Assembly: GCA_022781445.1 (NCBI GenBank)
Contig: JALETQ010000021.1
Coordinates: 17,060 to 81,059 of the forward strand
Reading direction: 5' to 3'
DNA from: Prevotella sp.
GTDB taxonomy: Bacteria > Bacteroidota > Bacteroidia > Bacteroidales > Bacteroidaceae
Length of the DNA: 64,000 nt
Position numbers and translations under genes: made by a program. Below are positions 9,636 to 18,064 of this stretch, in pieces. Each line of letters opens with the position of its first letter. Within the stretch, counting starts at the first letter, position 1. The notes beneath the pieces were generated by a model. The model had not been told where the DNA came from and ran no database searches. It was given only the letters and a program-made list of their open reading frames with translations.

Positions 9636-9706
9636 ACAGTACGAGTATTACGTTATTAATCAACGAGTTGCAGAGAATTTTAGAAATATAAAAATGGCGA
9701 CGCAAG
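9636..9706. other. Cas-proximal array flank, possible leader
   Basis: AT-rich 71 nt between the last repeat and the terminator hairpin. It starts with a second ACAGT directly after the repeat end. Because the truncated repeat is at the other end, this is where a leader or integration signal would be expected. No motif proves it. Confidence 0.35.
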
Positions 9707-9757
9707 AATGGAATCCTCTTCGATTGAAGCAGGATTCCATTTTGTATTTATTATTTC
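9707..9757 (+). terminator. Hairpin terminator between array and cas2
   Basis: Perfect 11-bp arms AATGGAATCCT (9707-9717) and AGGATTCCATT (9731-9741), extended inside by CTTC/GAAG around a GATT loop with one bulged C, followed by a T-rich stretch. It lies between converging transcripts and could stop both array and cas transcription. Confidence 0.7.
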
Positions 9758-9967
9758 TACAGTATTGTAGATTGGCAGAAATTATCAAGCCGTATGAGAC
9801 TTTTGGCATACTTGATATCAATACATGTACTCTTACGTTATAATTCGGGTACTTTTATTGCATAAAAGGGAAACTTTTGCAAAGCCGACTTGGAACTTTT
9901 TGAAATGACGTTGGGAAGAAAACGCAAGTTTATGGTAGTGAGCGAAATACAACATTTCTCCTTTTTC

Positions 9968-10309
9968 TCAGAACAACTCCAGTTGTTGTCCCGGTGCGTT
10001 CGGCTTTTGCGGCTTGCGACCGTAAAAAAGTTGGATATTTGCAAATTGCTTGTCAGTAATACAAAGCATACCGACTTTACCATAAGGTGGCAACAAACTC
10101 TTGATTCGGCGCATATGCACCTCTGCATTCTCCATGCTGCCACAATGACGAACGTATATCGAAAATTGAAACATGGTGAACCCATCGCGTTGTAATGCCT
10201 TACGAAAATCAGCATAAGCCCGTTTGTCCTTCTGTGTTTCGGTGGGAAGATCGAAGAATACCAAAATCCACATTACTCTGTATTCGCTAAATCGTTCGAA
10301 AGTAACCAT
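9968..10309 (-). CDS. cas2: CRISPR-associated endonuclease Cas2
   Basis: Cas2 of 113 residues. The ferredoxin-like strand WILVFFDLP (metal-binding D20) is followed by the usual RAYADFRKAL helix and the FSIYVRHC strand. It forms the integration complex with Cas1. The first ATG gives a 12-residue N-terminal extension; M13, right before WILVFFDLP, is an alternative start. It is the last gene of the cas operon, 6 nt after cas1. Confidence 0.95.
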   Translation of the reverse strand: MVTFERFSEYRVMWILVFFDLPTETQKDKRAYADFRKALQRDGFTMFQFSIYVRHCGSMENAEVHMRRIKSLLPPYGKVGMLCITDKQFANIQLFYGRKPQKPNAPGQQLELF

Positions 10310-10315
10310 TATCCT

Positions 10316-11248
10316 TCAGATTTCGGGCAACGCCACCCGACGCAGTTCTCCCGTGTAACATTTGTATAGCGATGCCGTTGTTTGTAAGGCAGCAACCATC
10401 AGTGGACTTCTTTTTCCTTCAATAGTTACATCGATCGTAGGAATGGTGAGCAACATCATCTTGATTTCTTTGGTCAGAGGGGTGTAATCATCGACTTTGC
10501 TGATGATGTCAAGCACCAGTTCGTCCACATATGGTCGGTAGGGTTCCATCATGTCATCGGCAAGACAATAGGCATTGTAACGATTGTGATGATGAATGCC
10601 CAATGTAGGAAGCAAGCCACTGATGACCAACGAGCGTGCCATGACGGCTCGGAGAACGGCATAGCCGTAATTAAGGAGATGATTGGGAGGTGCGCCCTCC
10701 CGGTCTCTCACGAAGTTTGGAATGTTTGTGAACAGATGTTTCCAATAATAAGCAGCAGCGCGGGCTTCCATGTTTTGGGTATCTCCGCTTTTTACCTCGG
10801 CTGCCCAAGTGTTCATGCACCGGGTTTCTTGACAGGTATATCGCAGGAGCACCGAAGCTTGATTCAGTATCTTCTGACGAACGGTTTGTTGCCATAATTG
10901 TTTACGTAACGGAACCGACGCATCAAGCTGATGCCTGAAGCGTTCGCTTTGGGTGGTATTACCACATAGCGGCAGCAACAGTCCCACAGGCAGGCTTCGT
11001 CCGTCACAGGTGATGACGGCACAGTTATTTTCCAACAATGCCTCAAGCAGCCCTGACGAGATGGTGATGCGCTGATGTTCGATCACCACCACCCCGATAT
11101 CCTCTATCGGGATGGTGTGCTGCGACACTTGTTTGAAAGCTTCATCAACCCGAGAACATGTTTCGACCTCGGGCAACCGTATCACCAGTTGCCGATTGCG
11201 CAGGCTGAGATATGCCGGATTGGAGAAGCACAAGGTTTTCTTGATCAT
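10316..11248 (-). CDS. cas1: CRISPR-associated integrase Cas1
   Basis: Type II Cas1 of 310 residues. Active-site residues are visible: E161 in NMEARAA, the histidine cluster 219-221 in GIHHHNRYN, and the acidic D231/D232 and E235 in LADDMMEPYRP. It inserts new spacers together with Cas2. It starts 7 nt after the cas9 stop. There is no csn2 or cas4, as expected for subtype II-C. Confidence 0.96.
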   Translation of the reverse strand: MIKKTLCFSNPAYLSLRNRQLVIRLPEVETCSRVDEAFKQVSQHTIPIEDIGVVVIEHQRITISSGLLEALLENNCAVITCDGRSLPVGLLLPLCGNTTQSERFRHQLDASVPLRKQLWQQTVRQKILNQASVLLRYTCQETRCMNTWAAEVKSGDTQNMEARAAAYYWKHLFTNIPNFVRDREGAPPNHLLNYGYAVLRAVMARSLVISGLLPTLGIHHHNRYNAYCLADDMMEPYRPYVDELVLDIISKVDDYTPLTKEIKMMLLTIPTIDVTIEGKRSPLMVAALQTTASLYKCYTGELRRVALPEI

Positions 11249-11255
11249 ATTGACT

Positions 11256-14200
11256 TCATTTGATTATCTGAAGAACGTTGCCCAATCGGTCGACTATCAA
11301 TTTCCAGCATACATCCTTGATCATATCTCCATTAGGAGCCTTACCGATTTTATTCATTGACTCAAATTCTTTGCCTTCATAAATGACAGAAGCCACAGTG
11401 GCAGGCAAGAAGAAACATTCTTTTCCGGTTGCACTGACCATCTTATAAATTCTGTCTTTAACGAGAGTGACCGAACCCGAGCATCTCTCATCCTCATTGG
11501 GAACATAGACCAAATCGTTGGGAGAGAGATAGAATTTAAGCAAACGTCCCTCTTTATCTTTCTCGGGAACAGGCGAAAGCCCTTGCTTCTGGCGTTCGAC
11601 AACCTCGTGGAGTGTCAGTGACTCGAAAAAACGTTTGCCTTCGGCATCGGCATAGATGGCAAAATAGAGATTGGTGCCTTTCTGTGTTTCGACAAACTTC
11701 GACTTTTTATTTCCTCGTTGACCGACGGGATACTTGGCACCCATTGGTTCGGCAACACGCACCTTGATGATAGGTTGATGAAACCTGCCGTCATTATACA
11801 ACCTGATGTCGCTGTTCATCTCTGCAATACCTTCAGGTGTGAACACTTCGGCAGGGTTTCCTCCCTTGGCCTCCAAGAAACGAAGAAGGATTTTCTGAAT
11901 GCCTGTATCGGTGATGGAGGCAATGCGCTTGATATCGAAAGAGGTATCGAGTGGTTTGCGGGTTGCTACCATAGGCACGTTTTCATCGCTCATCATCCAA
12001 ACCTCGACTTTCTTGACATCGCGACGATTCCACCTGTAATCCATGCTTTTGAAATGGGCTGCCACTTGTTTCTGATTGAAGTCCTTGCGCATCAAATCCT
12101 GAATGTATCGACGCAAATCCTTGTCACAGATGGTGTTTACGCGTTGCAACGCATCTTTGAGAGAAACCTTTTCCTTACGTTTCAGATTGACATGACCGAA
12201 AACGGTATCCTTGTGCAAAGGCTTGCGGACAACCCACATTTCATTTCCTTGTTGCTTCTGGTTGACCTTCTTGCCATTTTCATCGTAGGTGCTGTAATAA
12301 TTACTTGCCTTATTGATGACCCGAATATTGTTTTTGAAAGTGACTACAATATCTTGGAGAGCATGGCAGGCATCTTGGGTAAAGGTGATCCAAGGTTTAC
12401 GGATGGTCTTATTTTTGCCACACAACAGATTGCGCAAGTCATGACGTTGCCCGGTGTCGTTTGCACTTTGGTTGTTGAGGTAGGAAATCATCTGACGGGA
12501 TGCACAAGCTATGACCAAGGCATCCATGGCATGATGGCGATGGTCGATGCGTTTTTTGTTGAATCCTTTTTCGATTTCGATGGGCACAGAGGTTTGAAAG
12601 ACACGCTTGCCCTCCTTGTTTTCCCAATGACCGAAAAGCTCGGAACCGGTCAAGAGGTTCAATCGTTCGAAACGTGGAGTTATGATAGTGTTCCACACGT
12701 CGTTGACACCCCAATCTCGTTTCAATCTGTCAGTAACGCCTCCCGAACATACAACAACGTGCGAAGAGGTGGCTTCTTTATCGTTTTCATCCCTGACGAC
12801 ATTGGACAACAAGGTTTTGACGACTTTGCTGATATAACGGGAATCGTTCATTTGTCGTTGTATGAAATCGCTGGGAATCTCATCGAGCATCAACCTTTTC
12901 ATTTTGGAGGGATTTCCGCCGTAGATGTCTTTGACCAACCTTTCATATTCCTGAACTGTCAGAATGTTGACATTGCCGTGAGAAACTGTCAAGATGGGGG
13001 ATGTATATCCTTTTAAAATAAATTCATGTCCCAGCAGGTTGTCCTTCAATTTATTGACTTCAGCTTCACAAATCACCTTGTTGTTGAAAGAATCATCAAA
13101 ATACCGGCTACGGGGAATGATGTGCTCTATTTCATAAGCCGAAGTGAAGAGTTTGCTGAGCGAGATGGGCAGACCCGTATAGGGTGAGCAATATTTTTGA
13201 TCCAGCCACAACAGATAGCGTTCGATCTCCTTGGCACTGGGTTGTGCCGATTGCGAGATCTTGATAATGTCAGAAAACTCTTCATCCTTGGGTGATAGCG
13301 TCTGTAAGGCTCCTTCTTCGTAAATACGCAGCTTATCCTGCTGGATGGGTGAATAGGGACGTACATCCCCATAGTCGGCTTCGTTCTTCAATTCCATCAA
13401 CAGGCGTTTGATGCGCAGTTTGGTATTTTCATTACGTAAAATGGTTGCCGTTTGTCGTTTGCGTTGGTCAGCATTGCTCTTCATGCTACGCCCCATCTCA
13501 ACATGAATCTCGTCGAACTTGCCATACTCAATCCAAAGGTCGTGAACTGTGCGAAGCGTTTCGAGTACACATTGTTCAACGACAGGATTACGGAGAGAAT
13601 GCTGTTTGAAATCCAGGATGGCAGTTTTGAGTTCTTCCGGAGTCATCCATCGTTGCACATCGCCAGCCTCGGCATATCGATTGTAGACAACGTAGCAAGC
13701 TTTCCAAATGGGTAATCCTTGAAAGTCGTTCAATGTTTTCAATTCTCCCCTCTCATCTATTCTCTTTTTGATATCAGTATCAATACGGTCATTGATGACA
13801 TCTTCTATTCGTGTCTGCGTGGCTTCGGAAATGGCTTCGGCACTCCATAAGTGCCCCATGCGCATCAGCGGAAGCAGTTTCTTAATAGCTTTCTCCGAAT
13901 AAGAACCATATTGTTTGTCGAAAGGCTTGAGGCGACTGAAAGTATCGACAAAAGTTTCGTCTTTGCCGAGTTTTGTCAAAGCCCCGATCAGTTCGCGTTT
14001 GTCCTCCACAGAATAGAGCAAGTGCCACAATCGATGGAGTTTTTCGGGCGTATCAATTTCATCTTCTTCCAACCCGGCCTTCTTCAATGACTGTAAAATC
14101 AGATTTCGTGTTTCGTTGCATGGTACTTCCCTGTCTTCAAAGTAATTCCAATGAACGGGATACTTACTGTCTTTACCCTTTGGTTTCTTGATTCCGAAAA

Positions 14201-15692
14201 ACTCTTTGAAAAGCGTATCTTGCTTGATCGACTTAAGGTCGTTCAAAAATAAGAACAATGAAGCATAGTCTTCTTTGGTCTTGAGATACTCGGACGTTAC
14301 ATCTTTGTCCATATCATCGAGTATACGCAGTTGATGAACAAACTGCCACAACCTGAATTCCTGGAAATAGGGATTGGAGCGTGCTATACACTTCACTCCT
14401 TTCCAAATGATCTCTCCGGTGCTTTTGTCAACATATCGCCTTTTTTCATAGGAACATTCGCTGATGAGAGACTTCTTACTCTTGAGAGGACGCTGATAGA
14501 AGATGAGATCATGGACGAACAGATACACAAAATCTTTCTTCTCCAAATTGTCACGATGAGCTTTGTTTTTGGCATACAACTCATGGGCGCAAGCACTCAA
14601 CAGGGAAGAATCGCTCAATTCGGGATGAAATTCCTTCTGTTTGGTCAAGATGGTTTTCAGTTCGTATTCATAATACTTACGTTCGATGACCCGAACGAGA
14701 TTACCGATGATTTTATCGGAAGGGTGCTGTAGGATGTGCTCATAAATATATGCACCTACAGTCTTCTGGGAATCATCGATATCTTTTTCTGTTCGTTTCT
14801 TTCGCAATCCCCAGTCGTCCTCTTTAGGGGCACGAAATGTCCGCCTGACTTTTCCGTTCTTGTCTTTCTTGGGTGTTTTCCCGTCTTTTTCATACTCGGT
14901 GGTTACAATGAACTGCATGGATTGACCCACCAAATTGTCGAGACTGACTTGACTGAGACGAGGATAGACCCACCCATTCTCCAAATGTACATCATACCAA
15001 GTCTTAAAACCTTGTTTACGTTCGGTGGCTTCCACGCTTACCACTTTCAGCTCGTAGAACTCTTCACACTTGGTGGAGTTTTCTTCTTCATCCTCACCAC
15101 GCAACTGATTATAACCGCGTTTTTGGTTGAAATTCAAAAGAATCCATGCCAGTTCGGCTTTAGAAACAGGTTGAGAGAGTGCCTTTTTGCGCAAATAATA
15201 TAATGTCCAATCAAATGGGATTCGCTTTCCATCTGCAACAAGAGCCGGCTGATAACGTGCAAATTCGGCAATCATCTCACGAAAGGCATCCATAAAAAGG
15301 AACTGCCAATGCCCATCATTGTCCCGGTACCACGCCAACTTTGCACCTTCTTCAGACGTGAATTTTCCATAGGTAGCAGGCAAACTCCTGTTCCACCCCA
15401 AAGACTTGTCATAGTGTTTGGGCAGGAACCCCATACAATGAAGCACACGATGCAGCCTCTCACGCCTGAGCAAATAGCGTTCGCGCAAACGTCGGGTACC
15501 ACGGAAAGTTGTGCGAACTGCCGTTTGTGAAACCGTCACCCCACTATCGAACTTGCTCATAACATCATTGCTCATGGGAATTATTCGGCTGCCAAGTTTG
15601 ATCTTCACATCCGCAGCATCATCTTCATTCATCGAAACAACGGCCCAACCTATACTGTTGGTTCCTAAGTCCAAGCCTAATATTTTTTTCAT
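11256..15692 (-). CDS. cas9: CRISPR-associated endonuclease Cas9, type II-C
   Basis: Cas9 of 1478 residues with all nuclease residues intact. RuvC-I GLDLGTNSIGW has D8, and the arginine-rich bridge helix is at about 64-83. RuvC-II EIHVEMGRSM has E732. HNH EIEHIIPRSRY has E856 and H857 with N880 downstream. RuvC-III HRHHAMDALV has H1054 and D1057. The HNH metal ligand is Glu-His rather than Asp-His. From about 1150 on lie the wedge and PAM-interacting regions, where I recognise no PAM code. At 1478 residues it is far longer than the classic 980-1100-residue II-C enzymes of Neisseria and Campylobacter, but long forms are typical of Bacteroidota. It cuts DNA guided by crRNA:tracrRNA. It is the first gene of cas9-cas1-cas2, and no clear TAnnTTTG promoter is visible upstream. 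Confidence 0.98.
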   Translation of the reverse strand: MKKILGLDLGTNSIGWAVVSMNEDDAADVKIKLGSRIIPMSNDVMSKFDSGVTVSQTAVRTTFRGTRRLRERYLLRRERLHRVLHCMGFLPKHYDKSLGWNRSLPATYGKFTSEEGAKLAWYRDNDGHWQFLFMDAFREMIAEFARYQPALVADGKRIPFDWTLYYLRKKALSQPVSKAELAWILLNFNQKRGYNQLRGEDEEENSTKCEEFYELKVVSVEATERKQGFKTWYDVHLENGWVYPRLSQVSLDNLVGQSMQFIVTTEYEKDGKTPKKDKNGKVRRTFRAPKEDDWGLRKKRTEKDIDDSQKTVGAYIYEHILQHPSDKIIGNLVRVIERKYYEYELKTILTKQKEFHPELSDSSLLSACAHELYAKNKAHRDNLEKKDFVYLFVHDLIFYQRPLKSKKSLISECSYEKRRYVDKSTGEIIWKGVKCIARSNPYFQEFRLWQFVHQLRILDDMDKDVTSEYLKTKEDYASLFLFLNDLKSIKQDTLFKEFFGIKKPKGKDSKYPVHWNYFEDREVPCNETRNLILQSLKKAGLEEDEIDTPEKLHRLWHLLYSVEDKRELIGALTKLGKDETFVDTFSRLKPFDKQYGSYSEKAIKKLLPLMRMGHLWSAEAISEATQTRIEDVINDRIDTDIKKRIDERGELKTLNDFQGLPIWKACYVVYNRYAEAGDVQRWMTPEELKTAILDFKQHSLRNPVVEQCVLETLRTVHDLWIEYGKFDEIHVEMGRSMKSNADQRKRQTATILRNENTKLRIKRLLMELKNEADYGDVRPYSPIQQDKLRIYEEGALQTLSPKDEEFSDIIKISQSAQPSAKEIERYLLWLDQKYCSPYTGLPISLSKLFTSAYEIEHIIPRSRYFDDSFNNKVICEAEVNKLKDNLLGHEFILKGYTSPILTVSHGNVNILTVQEYERLVKDIYGGNPSKMKRLMLDEIPSDFIQRQMNDSRYISKVVKTLLSNVVRDENDKEATSSHVVVCSGGVTDRLKRDWGVNDVWNTIITPRFERLNLLTGSELFGHWENKEGKRVFQTSVPIEIEKGFNKKRIDHRHHAMDALVIACASRQMISYLNNQSANDTGQRHDLRNLLCGKNKTIRKPWITFTQDACHALQDIVVTFKNNIRVINKASNYYSTYDENGKKVNQKQQGNEMWVVRKPLHKDTVFGHVNLKRKEKVSLKDALQRVNTICDKDLRRYIQDLMRKDFNQKQVAAHFKSMDYRWNRRDVKKVEVWMMSDENVPMVATRKPLDTSFDIKRIASITDTGIQKILLRFLEAKGGNPAEVFTPEGIAEMNSDIRLYNDGRFHQPIIKVRVAEPMGAKYPVGQRGNKKSKFVETQKGTNLYFAIYADAEGKRFFESLTLHEVVERQKQGLSPVPEKDKEGRLLKFYLSPNDLVYVPNEDERCSGSVTLVKDRIYKMVSATGKECFFLPATVASVIYEGKEFESMNKIGKAPNGDMIKDVCWKLIVDRLGNVLQIIK

Positions 15693-15707
15693 CTTTTACC
15701 GTATAAA

Positions 15708-15739
15708 TTTTGTTGTTTACATGAAAAACATTATCTTTG
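15708..15739 (+). promoter_or_regulatory. tracrRNA promoter
   Basis: TTTTG at 15708-15712, a 19-nt spacer, and TATCTTTG at 15732-15739. The -7 box and spacing are the same as in the CRISPR repeats. The predicted start is near 15744, which puts the anti-repeat at the very 5' end of the RNA. Confidence 0.8.
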
Positions 15740-15743
15740 CAAC

Positions 15744-15815
15744 ATAATTTTTAAGCAAATCACAATAAGGATTATTCCGTTGTGAATCATAAAGGCGGGG
15801 CAACTCGTCTTTTTT
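15744..15815 (+). ncRNA. tracrRNA, divergent from cas9
   Basis: About 72 nt. Bases 15745-15765 are perfectly complementary to repeat positions 2-22, and base 15766 adds a G-U pair with position 1. Next come a nexus-like region (GGATTATTCC and following) and a hairpin GGCGGG/CTCGTC with a GCAA-type loop at 15794-15809, followed by six T (15810-15815). That is a complete intrinsic terminator. The gene is transcribed away from cas9. RNase III processing of the duplex is expected from known type II systems. Confidence 0.9.
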
Positions 15816-16146
15816 CATGCTTTCCCGCACCTATCTTTATAGGCATGAAACACTCGTTCTATCATGATACGCCACCAGTTATCAAAGAAGATATGTTTAC
15901 AAAAATAGCTTATTTTTTTGACAACGACATACTTTTAATATGTGTTTTTTGATACCTTAAAAAACTCCGACAGACGAGACAAATATGAAAAATGAAAGAT
16001 TGCAGAAAGAATTAAAGGTGACAGTTAAGCAAGCCCCAATCGGTCATTAAGAGCGTTTGGTTATCGTTTCTTCATAGCGAAAAAGGGAATCCGTCCTCTC
16101 ATCTCACGAATATAATAACTCATGTGGGCACTGTTCAAAGCATTAA
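15816..16146. other. Gene-free stretch between tracrRNA and AraC-type regulator
   Basis: About 330 nt, AT-rich, with no convincing ORF, promoter or repeat seen. Confidence 0.6.
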
Positions 16147-17817
16147 TCAACAATCTTCATTCATTTTCTGACGAGCCAGACGCATATACTCGGACGGTGT
16201 AAGTCCAATGGAACGTTTGAAAGAGTTGAGGAAAGTGACACGCGATTTGAATCCCACACTTTCCGAAATGGCTTCAATGGTCATGTTTCCGTAGTTTTCT
16301 TGGTCGTTCATGCGTCGGCAAGCCTCCTTCACGCGATGGTTGCCCAACAGGATACTGAAGGTCTTTCCATATTTTTCGTTAATGACTTGCGAAACATAAG
16401 TTGTATTGGAATTTACCTGCTTAGCCAGTTTGGAAATGGTAAAATCGCTCTGACAGATGATTTGGGTGTCGTTCATCACCTCTTCAATGCGGTAAATCAA
16501 CGACTCTTTGTCAGCATCGTTGAGTGAACTCTTGCTGTATTTTTCGATCGCAGTATTGTCGTCAAGTTGTTCGATCCATTTTTCTTCATAGCTCTTTCGC
16601 AGCAAACGCTCCTCGTCTTCGATGTGCATGAGTTGCTGATTCTTGAGAAAGAGACTTTTATTTCGGACACTGAGTTCTTTGTTTTTCTTGATGACTATAT
16701 ATATGAATACGCAGCCCATCAACAACAGAATGACCGCCATGATGATAATATAGTTTTGAACTTGGCGTTTCATTGCCAATTCCATGACTTTTTTTTCTTC
16801 TTTTTTCAAGTCGTGAATAAGATCCATTTCTCCGATTGATCCTAACCGGTTGATATTCATCACGGAATCTTTGCTTTCGAGATATACAACCTTATAATGT
16901 CGGGATTGTTCATCATTGCCTTGCAAAGCATATATTTCAGACAACATCTTGTATATCTGTACTTTCATGTCGATAGACTGATTGACACTCGCCACTTGTT
17001 CTGCTTTCTTGAGATAGTCGATGGATTGACTGTACTTCTTTTCGAGTTTATACACATAGCTGATACCGATATAAGTAGAGATGAGATATCTGTTGGCCTC
17101 CCAATTATGTTTCATGACACTTATCTGGCGCATGAACTCACGTCGGGCTTCAGCATATTGTTTGCCGGCAATATGTTGAATGGCGAGATACTGGTGGCGG
17201 GCAAAAAGGACGTCAGGCAAAGAGTCGGGCACGTTTTTGGCGAAAAGGGCTTTGTAATCGTCTACTTTCATGCCGTAGTTCAATTCGGTCATGTTGATAA
17301 AAGCACTTGCGAAAGACTGCCAATTAGCAGTTTTGTAGGAATAATCAAACCCTTTTTTATACATCTCCACGGCTTTTTGAGCGATAACCGACGAATAATA
17401 TCGCCTGCCATACTCATTGAGCAGATTTCCGAGATTGACATAAATGATGCCGAGAGTTGAAGTGAGTTGGTGCCTTTCACAGATATCGAGGGCGTTGATG
17501 AATGTGTCGTATGCCTGCGGAAAATCATAATAGACATAATAATAGAGACAACCGGCATTATTGATTGCCTTAGCTGAATTTTCAATCTCTTGAAGTGACA
17601 TTTTCGGATCGTATCGGTTGCCGACAAAAGTAAACACCAACAAGGCACTATCGTTTTGAGAACGCTTCACATAGTTGCGGCCTTTCTGGATCAGGTCTTC
17701 ATTGGACAGGTTGTCCCACATCCTGTATTTCTGCGGAAGCGAGGATTTTCCGGCAAACAGATGCAGACCGAACGAAAGGAAAAGAAAGATGAACAGAATT
17801 CTGGAATGTGTTTTCAT
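16147..17817 (-). CDS. TPR / membrane-anchored AraC-family regulator
   Basis: Protein of 556 residues in three parts. An N-terminal signal sequence (to about 22) leads into a helical TPR-like region to about 345. One transmembrane segment follows at roughly 355-376 (IIIMAVILLLMGCVFIYIVI). After a coiled linker, a C-terminal AraC-type double helix-turn-helix occupies about 435-556, with TISKLAKQVNSNTTYVSQVI and the family-typical ending SVGFKSRVTFLNSFKRSIGLTPSEYM. The layout suggests that the TPR part senses something in the periplasm while the HTH binds DNA in the cytoplasm. This architecture is common in Bacteroidota. Target and signal are unknown; the neighbouring TonB receptor is a possible target. 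Confidence 0.8.
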   Translation of the reverse strand: MKTHSRILFIFLFLSFGLHLFAGKSSLPQKYRMWDNLSNEDLIQKGRNYVKRSQNDSALLVFTFVGNRYDPKMSLQEIENSAKAINNAGCLYYYVYYDFPQAYDTFINALDICERHQLTSTLGIIYVNLGNLLNEYGRRYYSSVIAQKAVEMYKKGFDYSYKTANWQSFASAFINMTELNYGMKVDDYKALFAKNVPDSLPDVLFARHQYLAIQHIAGKQYAEARREFMRQISVMKHNWEANRYLISTYIGISYVYKLEKKYSQSIDYLKKAEQVASVNQSIDMKVQIYKMLSEIYALQGNDEQSRHYKVVYLESKDSVMNINRLGSIGEMDLIHDLKKEEKKVMELAMKRQVQNYIIIMAVILLLMGCVFIYIVIKKNKELSVRNKSLFLKNQQLMHIEDEERLLRKSYEEKWIEQLDDNTAIEKYSKSSLNDADKESLIYRIEEVMNDTQIICQSDFTISKLAKQVNSNTTYVSQVINEKYGKTFSILLGNHRVKEACRRMNDQENYGNMTIEAISESVGFKSRVTFLNSFKRSIGLTPSEYMRLARQKMNEDC

Positions 17818-17917
17818 ACGTTGAAGATAAGCCGGTATTTCTACATTTTTAATAAAGAGGTTATAACATCACCGAGCAATTTGTCATCATCGTGTTGAAG
17901 CCCTTTGATAAACGAAA

Positions 17918-18030
17918 GACGTTTGACATTCTTGGAAAAAGTATCTTGTCCATTCCTTTCTGACAATCCGAAAGCAAAGACTCCGAAGAAAAAGGATAAA
18001 GAACACCAGATTCACAGAATGTCAAACGTC
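17918..18030. repeat. Inverted repeat pair enclosing 83 bp (MITE-like)
   Basis: GACGTTTGACATTCT at 17918-17932 and its exact reverse complement at 18016-18030. The pair lies between the TonB receptor stop and the AraC regulator start. No target duplication is evident and no protein is encoded inside. It could be a small non-autonomous element or a long-range terminator stem. Confidence 0.5.
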
Positions 18031-18064
18031 ATCTTTTTCGAATGCCACAGCATCCGGCCGTTTA

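Noticed and set aside
9838..10215. 125-residue minus-strand frame overlapping cas2
   Set aside because: It is in a different frame from cas2 and lacks any Cas2 feature.
11718..13016. 432-residue open frame antisense to cas9
   Set aside because: It lies fully opposite an intact, clearly conserved cas9 and has no recognisable domain.
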